Assembly: GCA_029948255.1 (NCBI GenBank) | Contig: JALIZF010001872.1 | Location: 248,001-312,000, forward strand | Origin: Telmatactis stephensoni | Lineage: Eukaryota; Cnidaria; Anthozoa; Actiniaria; Isophelliidae | Direction: 5' to 3' | Length of the DNA: 64,000 nt | Part shown: piece by piece, positions 22,601 through 30,700 of the stretch | How the letters are laid out: every line of letters begins with the position of its first letter | Position numbering within the stretch: position 1 is the stretch's first letter | Notes under the pieces: generated by a model | The model's input: only the letters and a program-made list of their open reading frames with translations | The model's database searches: none | Told to the model about the DNA's origin: nothing | Position numbers and translations under genes: made by a program

Positions 22601-24846
22601 CGGCCAGACCAACATTCAGAGTCATTGACCTATCAAGGGAAAGCATGTTTTCTTTGCTACTACGTACATTTCAGTGGTTCATTATTCACGTCTAATTCGG
22701 ATAAGGACGGTAGGCGTAGGCCCCATCATTCCACACAATCAGTACATAAACACTAAATATTGGAAAGACGTAAAAACCTGCTCATTCAAGAAGAGTTAGT
22801 CTGTGTGTGTGTGGTATGGACAGAACCCTGTCCACCGTGTGCATGATGTATTGATGTGGTGTCCCCACCTGGCAAGGAAAACTAAATAAATCAATAAGCT
22901 TTTTATGTTTAGGCACACAAAATAAACCTCTTCGCACTGCTCTAACCTACATTTTTTATCAGAAAAACATTATCTCAACATCGAAGATGTTCAAACAGCA
23001 CTGATGAATGGCGACGTGAAAGGCGCTCTTATTGACACATATGTAGCTGCTGATCAGGGGAAAAGGTTATTTGATAAAAACATAAGAGTCGAAAAGATTC
23101 TGGACAGGAAAATTGGTTATGGAATAGTGCTATCTGGAGAGGCTAAAGTGTTGCAAAAAAGATGTAAAGACTTTGTGAAGCAAACCCTGGAAAAAATTAT
23201 GTATATTATAAGAAGAAACACGAAAACTCTTAAGGTATGTAGCTGTGATAAACATTTCATTATTACAATGAAAATGACTCGCAAAAGAGATACATCTCAG
23301 CCGCAGTAAAATCCTGTTCAAAAAGAGGTTATACAATCATAAAATATTAATACTTTTTCATATGACTTATCCGCAGGCATCCATCAAACCACAATCTGTG
23401 AAAAATAGCGAAAGTTTACTAGATCCTGGCTCTGAGGCTTTCAAAAGTGCATTGCAGTGGTCAGCAATTTGTTTGTCAGTGGCTTTGGTAACAGGATTCG
23501 TGTGGCAATTACTTTTCTTTTCGCGTAAAAGGAAAGGTAAGAGTCGATGGAATGTCTGATCACATTTTCGCTTTATTTCTGAAATATATACCCTACCCAT
23601 TCGCACGAACATTGACTCTTTCAAAATCATCGAACCTAGAAGCAGAGACCGAATTAGAAATGGCCCCTGTGCACACTGGTAATATTTGGGATTTTCAATA
23701 TGTTTTATCTTTGTATTCGCTACATCATCATGTTTGGAATACCAAACACTTTCCTCAGTCGCTGTTTGAAAAGTCCACGTGCACTTGCTTCTTATATCAA
23801 CTAATCGACAAGTTACCCAATGTTTATTTTTGGTCCCAGCTTAATTCTATGTTTTGAAGGGTCAATGTTTGTGCAAATAGGTGTATACAATTTGCAGGCA
23901 CAGTAGATCAGTACGTACTCATTCCTCATATCGTAGCCTGGTTTCTGATCGTGACTCCGCTAAGACCGCTGGGGAAAATAGGAGATAAGTTTGATCAAGA
24001 CCTTTTTCTATAGCTAGATCCTCACGGTCAGGTCTGTCCGGCCGATTTCAAGGTAGTAGGTACAGACTAGTTCCCCATCAACATTGTAAAAGGGGTGATC
24101 AAGGGACCTGTTCTCTGAAAGATCCACTCCGCGCGCGTCTAAAAGCCAATCGTCCTACAATTCTGACAATGAATGTAGCTAGCAGTGAGAGATATTTTGT
24201 TGTGCATGGTAGCTCCAGTTTTCTTCCTTAATCAGAAATCAGCACAAAAGAGTTGAATCGTGCATCTATTATTGATGGGTTTGCCTTGAGAAGACTGACA
24301 AACAAGCGGGTAGCCATGTTGGATGAACAAACCTGCACAGCTTCATTAAAAAGCTTTTGTAAATATCTGAATGGAATTGCCACACTGAAATTATAGATAC
24401 TAGTAATGTGTGTAAAGTTTCGAAGTTCATCCAAGATGGCTGCCGTGACGTCAGGAATTGACAATGCAATATGTGTCAAAAAGTGAAAGCAAGAATTGAA
24501 AGATGGGCTAAAATATAATACACTGAAGTGAAAAAAAGTAATTACTGATTTCCTTTTTTTAGTTCATGCTTCCTCGACAGAGCAGCTTACACAAGTTAAG
24601 TATGAACTCAAGATATTCATGGTCGGATGGTGTGAACATCTTCGCTCACGAATTTTACAACTACGAAAGAAACATCAAAACGAGATAGCCCAACTATTAA
24701 GATTAAAAAGAAAGGAAATTAAATCCGTAAATCAAGATAGAGTAGAACATTTCCCATTGCAGTCGTTTAGATGGAAAGACAAAAATGAATCAGTTGTTCG
24801 AAAAAGAAAACAAGAAGATGAACAAATGGCTATTTATAAAGAATAA
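10498..24846 (+). CDS. Gene B: D8C-mucin-SEA-FN3x3 iGluR-like K+ channel receptor
   Basis: Eighteen exons: 10498-10582, 12576-12657, 13407-13678, 14947-15351, 15911-16222, 17121-17236, 17966-18024, 18247-18392, 18619-18909, 19360-19668, 19921-20223, 20487-20950, 21692-21786, 21956-22112, 22174-22240, 22963-23234, 23377-23536 and 24563-24846. They total 3879 nt (1293 codons) and every junction keeps one frame, except for an in-frame TGA at 15192-15194 in exon 4. Order: signal peptide, D8C-like domain, Cys-rich segment, Ser/Thr stalk, SEA, three FN3, ligand domain with inserted K+ pore, M4, basic tail. The start ATG at 10498 leads a hydrophobic leader. A polyadenylation signal lies at 24902. 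The TGA means either a short membrane-anchored product of about 228 residues, a nonsense allele, or a sequence error. Confidence 0.82.
10830..11850. repeat. Cluster of GGAAATATCTAG / CATAGGAAAT palindromic repeats in gene B intron 1
   Basis: Many copies of TTTCCTATCATAGGAAA, AGGAAATATCTAGG and TTTTCCTAGATATTTCCTA occur at 10850-11030 and 11470-11850 in both orientations. They are short inverted units with AATTTTCCTAG spacing. Confidence 0.65.
11718..11782. repeat. Perfect 29-bp-arm hairpin
   Basis: Arms ATCAGAAAGGAATATACGAG... and their exact reverse complement are separated by 7 bases (AAATGAT or similar). It lies inside the palindrome cluster. Could be a stem-loop RNA or a small foldback element. 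Confidence 0.8.
12245..12376. mobile_element. 132-bp MITE with TAA target site (copy 1)
   Basis: Flanked by TAA on both sides (12242-12244, 12377-12379), with ends GGACCCGTTCACATGAGAGA / CTCTCATGTGAACGGACCC. Copy 2 at 38733-38864 has the same length. The 3-bp TAA suggests PIF/Harbinger-type mobilisation. Confidence 0.75.
13689..13898. mobile_element. MITE with GCGACTT tandem units, gene B intron
   Basis: AAGGCCTACTCCAGGCCCTA is inverted at the right as TTTAGGGCTCGGAGTAGGCC. The interior is GACTTTGTGCGACTTAAGGT repeats. Confidence 0.6.
14240..14820. repeat. Diverged tandem duplication in gene B intron
   Basis: Two copies of a block with ACCAATCAGAG(G/C)GCGCGTAAGATTC, ATCACACA and ATCAGAACGCGCGTA (14240-14365 and 14660-14800). 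Intron 13679-14946 has no coding signal. Confidence 0.55.
14947..15351 (+). CDS. Gene B exon 4: Cys-rich segment, hydrophobic helix, in-frame TGA, Ser/Thr stalk
   Basis: Begins after the acceptor at 14945-14946 with RCDTFFC, then a Thr-rich run with three TTDS-type repeats. A strongly hydrophobic stretch (IMAIFLAVLLLVATILVLLLL) runs straight into TGA at 15192-15194. The same frame then continues for 52 Ser/Thr-rich codons to a good donor (GTAATG) at phase 1, matching the next exon. Either the transcript has two ends (membrane-anchored versus full length by skipping), or the stop is a lesion. A competing acceptor (CTACCAG before 15212) would need phase 2 and does not fit exon 3. Confidence 0.6.
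15613..15753. mobile_element. Hairpin MITE, gene B mucin-exon intron
   Basis: GCCTTTGCATCGAAGCGAGA (15620-) and its inverse before CACGGCTA; AACGGTGAGC also inverted. Intron 15352-15910 has no coding signal. Confidence 0.6.
15911..16222 (+). CDS. Gene B exon 5: Ser/Thr/Pro mucin-like stalk
   Basis: Open over 312 nt at phase 1-1, bounded by CTACAG and GTATTA. About 104 residues rich in Ser, Thr, Pro and Val with no Cys, including TTPTQTPTTT. This is typical of an O-glycosylated spacer ahead of a SEA domain. Composition is the only evidence. Confidence 0.7.
16364..16728. mobile_element. Inverted-repeat element, gene B intron
   Basis: CACTAGTGGAAAACGTCTGC is inverted at the right as GCAGACGTTTTTTCACTAGT. 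A fragment of the right end recurs at 35744-35830. Confidence 0.5.
17121..18392 (+). CDS. Gene B exons 6-8: SEA domain
   Basis: Exons 17121-17236, 17966-18024 and 18247-18392. They encode VEFVVVFTNIQWNEQYKNKQ, then a Val-Lys-x-Phe-Tyr helix end, and FRKGSTIALFTIIY, ending with CQVK. The 'fRkGS-hydrophobic strand' turn is the hallmark of SEA domains, where autoproteolysis occurs at G/S in GSVVV. Here it is GSTIA, so cleavage is less likely than in C or D. Exon borders (phase 0, then 2, then 1) match the SEA exons of C and D. Confidence 0.75.
18619..20223 (+). CDS. Gene B exons 9-11: three FN3 domains
   Basis: One domain per exon, each phase 1-1: 18619-18909, 19360-19668 and 19921-20223. Each starts with a Pro-rich VP(A/S) edge, has the conserved Trp (LSWSNI, FVWNSIP, INWGPIP), a GY(K/R) strand, and the LxxxTxYxFxVxGF motif of FN3 (LQKFTKYTFCVLGF; LQKYTTYAFSVCGF). 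The third is the most divergent (IYRVEIGGENDAG). Confidence 0.88.
20487..20950 (+). CDS. Gene B exon 12: ligand-domain lobe 1 and M1
   Basis: Opens with ETCRCPKTLYTNYW, then SPPY, WACGICKNGH, a conserved DDIDDVTQVSFPVYGN block, HLVDSPGIAFVTV and the M1 helix (FPLIGFAICLGFISGFIIWL). It is flanked upstream by the third FN3 and downstream by the 95-nt pore exon. Confidence 0.87.
21692..22112 (+). CDS. Gene B exons 13-14: K+ selectivity filter and M3-like helix
   Basis: Exons 21692-21786 (95 nt) and 21956-22112 (157 nt) encode GFWLSFITMTTVG / YGDLKP, then a hydrophobic helix (FVILWTLTGLVMVSILLGFL) and the strand KAIIYGTK. The filter Gly codon is split by the intron exactly as in A, C and D. Confidence 0.9.
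22174..23234 (+). CDS. Gene B exons 15-16: ligand-domain lobe 2
   Basis: Exons 22174-22240 (67 nt, IAAIDNSTEYRIGVLKNA) and 22963-23234 (272 nt). They include GALIDTYVAADQ and IGYGIVLSGEA, then the Cys-containing helix. Frame is intact. The 722-nt intron between them includes a MITE-like inverted repeat at 22291-22568. Confidence 0.85.
22291..22568. mobile_element. MITE with CTGATCCC units, gene B intron
   Basis: GGCTCGTAACATGGTATAT is inverted as ATATACCATGTTACGAGCC. The interior is TGATCCCTGATCC repeats. Confidence 0.6.
23377..24846 (+). CDS. Gene B exons 17-18: M4 helix and cytoplasmic tail
   Basis: Exon 23377-23536 encodes a polar linker and the helix WSAICLSVALVTGFVWQLLF, then RKRK. Exon 24563-24846 encodes a long amphipathic basic helix (LRKKHQNEIAQLLRLKRK), with stop at 24844-24846. 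The tail pattern LRxKHxxExxQL is shared with gene C, suggesting a conserved coiled coil. Confidence 0.82.
24298..24470. mobile_element. Inverted copy of the 7718-7870 element, in gene B last intron
   Basis: GTAGCCATGTTGGATGAACA and CATCCAAGATGGCTGCCGTG match the other copy on the opposite strand. Intron 23537-24562 otherwise shows no coding signal. Confidence 0.5.
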
Positions 24847-24901
24847 TGCTGAATGTACGAGATATATAAAATGTCAATAGTTCCGATTCAAATTTATTTT
24901 C

Positions 24902-24907
24902 AATAAA
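24902..24907 (+). terminator. Polyadenylation signal of gene B
   Basis: AATAAA lies 56 bases after the stop codon, in an A-rich stretch. Confidence 0.55.
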
Positions 24908-26587
24908 ATAAAATAATAATAAAAATCTAAAAAGAAAACACATGCACAAAAAAACAAAAACAAAAACAAAAAAACCCAAGCGTCTGTGGAGGCGTTGTCA
25001 TATAGAATCAACTCCCAGGGAATAAAAACATATGATTGAAAACAAACGAACAAAAACTAAGCAAAGATAAAATGAGCTTTTAAAATACTTCATTAAGTGC
25101 AATAAATGATGTTGCTTGCTGCCCTATAACTACTCTGGAAACCCAAGGTTTATTTCGAAAGCAAGATAGAAATACACCTCTGGTTTCCAGAGTACGTTAT
25201 AGCTAGAGTCAGATGAATATCATACTCTCCTAATTAACCAAAGATTGAAAAATCAACAAAATCATTCAACCTAGAATCAATACGCTGGAGTTGTGCCGAC
25301 GTCTGCATGGCATGTACCGTGGAATCAATAGGGAACAAGAGGGAGAAAAAGGAGGATACTCGTGCGAAATGCCAAAAATAATCTTGTGGTCCTTTTAAGA
25401 CTTTAAGATTAAAAGAAAAAAAAGAAAGAAAAACGGGGGGAGTTAACGAATGCAATGTATAAGAAATCTAAGGTTTTTCCAAGATTTGTAAAATTCCATA
25501 TATCTCAAAACCTTCATTACTTTTCAGCATCTTTCATTTATATTATTATTATATATGCATTTTTCCTTTTTTGAGAAGCATGCATTCACTAAGAATGATA
25601 AACCACTAGCGAGATTTCTCTAGAAAACAGCCAATTAGTGCCCTCTGAATGACTTCTTCTCAATAAAGATAAAGTGAAACAAAAAGCGATAATTCCTGCC
25701 TTTTTCATTCCCGAAGTACGTAAATGACCTACCTACAAAATTGTTGATATTTTCAATTATTCTCTAGAAAACAACAGACTAGATCCACATTGGTTACATT
25801 TACTGTATTTGATCTTCCATTTAGCAGTTTACGTGATATTGCTTTTTCATAATTGAGTATTCCCACCGAATTTGAAATAAAAAAAAAACAAGTAATTGTT
25901 TATCCTTCCCAAAAACTACAGAAATTTTAGATTTGATTAATAACAGTAAAAACATTTTTAAAATTAACAATACTTGAACTTTACATCTTAGAAAAATTGA
26001 ATTGGCCTTTCATTCATGCATCATATATTGAAGAAGGAAAGGGGAAAACGCAAGAAGTTGCACCGAAAGCGGGCTTTGAAAAAATATATGGTTTTGTTAA
26101 TCAACCTCTCGAAATTAGCTCTCACACGCTAAAGATGATATTGCCAAAGATTATATTGTTTTTATTTCCATCGGCCTCCAGATAATATGGGCAATTACTT
26201 TGTTTCAGTTTTAATACCGGGACGTTTTTTCTATTCCAATTGCTAGGCTTGGAGCTGTTTAAATTGGTTTGAAGCTCAAGATATCATCAAAAATGAGAAG
26301 AACTCGAACTATTTTCTTTTCACTTGTGGACCCACACGAACAAAGACAAAGTTATTCTCTCTCGGGCGAGCCTTGACTTCTTTATTAGTGATATATGATG
26401 TTTGATTGAATCGCTTTGAAACTAAAAATATGATGAAAACAAGACATGCAGGATTTAATTGCTTCTTTTTTCACTATGAATGATTATGAAAAGCTTAGAT
26501 TATGAGTTTCGATATTTGGATGGATGAAATTACAAAACGTAACCTATGGATCCCAATTACATTGAGTAAATTGAATTTTTGATGAGC

Positions 26588-26594
26588 TATATAA
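26588..26594 (+). promoter_or_regulatory. Candidate TATA box of gene C
   Basis: CTATATAAGG lies 51-57 bases upstream of the gene C start ATG at 26645. That spacing fits transcription starting about 30 bases downstream and a short 5' leader. Position and sequence only. Confidence 0.45.
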
Positions 26595-26644
26595 GGAATA
26601 TTGGGTTGGCCGTAATGCAGATGTTACCTCATCAACACTGAAGT

Positions 26645-27715
26645 ATGGGTACTAAAACATGGTTTTGTATCCTTCTTGTCATTACTTGGATAAAACGTAA
26701 GTAACAATTGCTTAGCGTTTGTGGAAAGCAAGTCTTTGCAGAAACTGGATTCCCAGCTTTGTGAGCTGTTAATCAAAACAGTTTTTGAGGTTCTGGGTCT
26801 TTCTTGACATCTGCCTCTTTTTCTTTACCTTTTTTCCTGTCCCATTTTTTTCTAAAATATATTGTTCTTCCTCTTTCACTGACAAGAATGTTTTCTTCTT
26901 TTTCTTCTTTCTGTCAATTTCTAATATTTTTATTTATTGCTATAACGATAGCTGCCAAAAATAGCCACATTTTTGCCTATTTTTCCTCTCAGCTGGAATA
27001 TGTTGGGGGAATGAATGCTATCAAGAGATGATAAATAATTCAACTACATGTAGCAATGGCATTATTGAGGATGAAATCTGGTAAGTTGAAAAAGTTGTTA
27101 TAACCAGATTTATTTGTTTGGGAAAACCTACCATTTAACCGTTCAGACTATAATTAGCATGACTCTTAATCACCCGAAATGGACGAATCGAATACAGCAA
27201 ATTCCATTTCTCGTTTGCTCTCTGTTGCTCTTACTGTTTTCGTCTTTATTTCTCTTTTCTCTTTCACTTGCTTTATTATTTCTTTCTATTCTACTTTTTT
27301 CCTTCAATTCGATTTTTTCTTTACTGAATTCGATTTCCAAGAATTACTTTTAAAATGTTCAAATTCCCTATTTGCAGGTACAAATTCAGTGGTCACCAAG
27401 AAATGCTATCCAATGACACGTGTTACAACACCCCCGCATCAAACCACGGACCAAACTACTGTTTTCTAATACTTGCTTTTGAAGGCAAACATCCAACAGC
27501 AAAAGAAACAATAACAAGAAGGAAGTTAATGCTTTTTTACGAGGATTCAAGTCACAAAATTCATTGTTTAGGTTACATTGCAACAAATCAAGTAGAAATT
27601 ATCCGCTGTCCTGGTGAATACTTTGCGTATAAGTTTAAACAGGAACTGGACGATGATTTATGTGACAAGTACGGCCAATACGTATCTGACTGCAAAGTCC
27701 AGCTTGCATTTCAAG
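26645..27715 (+). CDS. Gene C exons 1-3: signal peptide and D8C-like domain
   Basis: Exon 26645-26696 encodes MGTKTWFCILLVITWIK, a leader. Exons 26993-27080 and 27378-27715 encode GICWGNECYQE, TTCSNG, EIW|YKFSG (Trp codon split at phase 2 as in gene B), then NDTC, YCFLIL, KIHCLGY, EIIRCPGEYFAYKF and CDKYGQYVSDC. The Trp-x-x-Phe start and late 'C..YF.Y' strand resemble D8C domains. The middle is longer and lacks the adjacent CC pair, so this is a weaker match. Confidence 0.62.
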
Positions 27716-30700
27716 GTTGGTGATTTGAGCCATTTACGTTTTATCTTCCATCCAACAAGACGCCCCACCTATCGATATAGATCATTAAATCACCCTACCA
27801 AAAAACGTCGCTGTCAAATGCCAGTGCATGCGCGAGATTTTCCAACTAATTCCTGGCTCACCTGCGTCGGCGTCTTGGCCACAGTAAGATCGAGCAATAC
27901 TTATTAGAAAAATGGTTCTTCCCGTTATTACTATAAAGGAATACTATCTCATAGAGTGAGTGTAATAAAAGATAGACAAAGGTATACCAAAAAGCGGCGT
28001 AAAATCTCAATTTTGGCCACTTGTTTTCCTTCTGGAAAATTGTACTTGGGTTTCCTATGGCTTTGACATTTGTTGAATTCATATTAGAGACGGGAAACTC
28101 GTCTCGGACGGAATTTCATTGCACAAAAATCTTTATTAACAGAAAACCCGTCGCGATTTCCACGTCTGATGGGAATTTAGGACGGTTTTTATCATTAGAC
28201 GAATCATCCGTTCAACTTTCTCGTCGTTTTGGCCGGAAAAGTAGGACGAGTTTTCTGTCAGACGAGTTTCCCGTCTCCAGTATGAATTTAACTATTGACA
28301 TCAGTAGGTATCCCTTCAGGGGCAAATTTGCATTTTTTGACTCCTTGGGTATTGGAAAATATATAAGGCCTGAATATCAAGTCTGGAACTAACTACTAAA
28401 TTTTTTGGAGGGGCCTGGCCCCCACAAAATATTGGTTCACATGAAACATAAACGCATGAAATTCGATTTCTATTACTGTTACTAACTTATTGTTGTGATT
28501 TTCCATGTATTTTTTCTAATATATGCCACGCAATACACTATATATATGGCTTCTACACACTAATTCATCCAGGAGAATCTAGGAGCTATTTGCCTGCGTC
28601 GTAAGAAAATGCGAGTTGACTGGGCTCTAGTAATTTCTTTCTCCTGTGATTCCTCGTGGTGTAGTAGTCGGTGTACTTACTGAATGCCTACGCACAAGTT
28701 AAGGTGTGACGAACTTGACTTACTTAAAGTTGCTGAAGAGCTTATCGCGTACGTTCAACCAACGAAGACAAACCTTTTTTGGAAGCTTTCCTAAATAAGA
28801 CTTGATCATGAGGCTTGATCATAAGACTTGATAATCGAATAGACTGACACTATTATGTATACACCATGTATAGAGACATTTTATCGCATTGAAATATTGT
28901 TCTTGTATTTTGTCGTTGTCCTATCGCGTATTATTAGTATTATTATATATAATTTCGAGCGGTTTCGGCTTTCTCCATCATTGTTTTACGACGCATGTGT
29001 CTACAATCAAACTAAACAACGGTCATTACAACATAACGTTGTAAAATACAATATTGCAGTGCCTCCCCAAAGATTTTCAGCTTCCGCCGCCCCTGCAACC
29101 AATTAACAGGCAACCAAACCGGCAAACCAATTCATCCTTCCAAGAATCACCCCGAACCGTCCAACAATCCAAATATCTAATCGATATCAAACCAATCAAT
29201 CCTTTCAAGAATCGTCCCGAACCGTCCAACAATCCAAATATCTAATCGATCAACCCACCAAAAAGCACTAACCTCCCTGTTTCATTCTGTCAATGTTAAG
29301 CGCCCTCACTATGGCTTATGAAGTGCAACATGAATGCGCATGGTGGAATTCCAGAGTACTTTCAGCAAAAGTGGGTTTGTTCTTGTTTGGATGGATATTA
29401 TGATGACTACTGTCTACCAACTGTGTGGCAAACAAACAGCACAAGTCATCAAAACACGGTAGGCTTTTTCTTACTTTTGTTTATGTGTGTTCATTTTTTT
29501 CTCAATTGTTTGTTTGTATAATTCATTAATATCTGATCTCAACGGCGTGTTTAATCATTATCTTATCAGAGAACGTCTCCAAGCAAGGCCACTGATGGAA
29601 AGTCTGTAACATCTTCTCAGATTATTTCCAAGCCTTCATTAGAAGTGAGAACGCTAGATATATCTGAATTTGTTTGTTTAGTAATTCATTTTCATTTGAT
29701 CCCAATGGCGTGTTTAATCATTATCTTGTCAGAGAACTTCCCCAAGCAAGGCCACTGATGGAGCGTCTGTAACATCTTCTCAGATTATTTCCAAGCCTTC
29801 ATTAGAAGTGAGAACGCTAGACATATCTGAATTTGTTTGTTTGATATGATTCATTAACATCTGATCTCAATGGCGTGTTTAATCATTACCTTATCAGAGA
29901 ACTTCCCCAAGCAAGGCCACTGATGCATCGTCTGCAACATCTTTTCAGAGTATTTCCAAGCCTTCATTAGTAGTGAGCACGCTAGAAATATCTGAATTTG
30001 TTTGTTTAATAATTCATTGACATCTGATCCTAACGGCGTGTTTAATCATTATCTTATCAGAGAACTTCTCTAAGCAAGGCCACTGATGGAGCGTCTGTAA
30101 CATCTTCTCGGATTATTTCCAAGCCTTCATCAGAAGTGAGAACGCTAGACATATCTGAATTTGTTTGTTTAACCCTTTCGCTACTGGGGATTTTTGAGGA
30201 TTTTACGCGATTTTGAGGTCATAATCGATTTGTGTATTTTTTCGCCTGCTTACTGGAGTAACCATAGAAACTTCTGCTGTCTTGTACTATTGAGGGCTCA
30301 AGTTAACCGGTTGAAACCAGTTTGAAGCGGTTTCGTTTTTGGTCGAGTGATGGTGGCGTTTGAAAGTCCAGAAAACTTGGATTTCTGTGAATTTTCGAGC
30401 CTTTTTTTCGCCTTTGGTTCCTACTGGCTGGGCATCATTAAGCCTGGAAGTAGCAGAGAGCTTACTTGCCGTAAGAATTCGTCAAGGTGTAACACTTCGT
30501 AGGCATTTTGGCTCGTAGCTTTGACTGGGTGAATTTTGAGTGGCCGCAACACGAAGTGTGCTTTGAAGCTCGTCCAAGGGCAATTTCTCGGACCTGCCAT
30601 GGCATTTTTTGGGAGTTGTGACGATTAAGGAACACAGCAAGCGCGAAATTTGGGCAGAATTCCGAGGGGGCTCGAGACTTTACTAAAAACTATAAAAGAT

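Larger units (their letters stand above)
24847..26644. other. Intergenic B-C: no gene seen
   Basis: AT-rich. It includes an inverted pair CTGGAAACCC / GGTTTCCAG at 25124-25204 and a candidate TATA box at 26588. Confidence 0.55.

Noticed and set aside
28021..28392. 123-residue frame in gene C intron
   Set aside because: Overlaps the GAGACGGGAAACTCGTCT inverted-repeat element; chance open frame.
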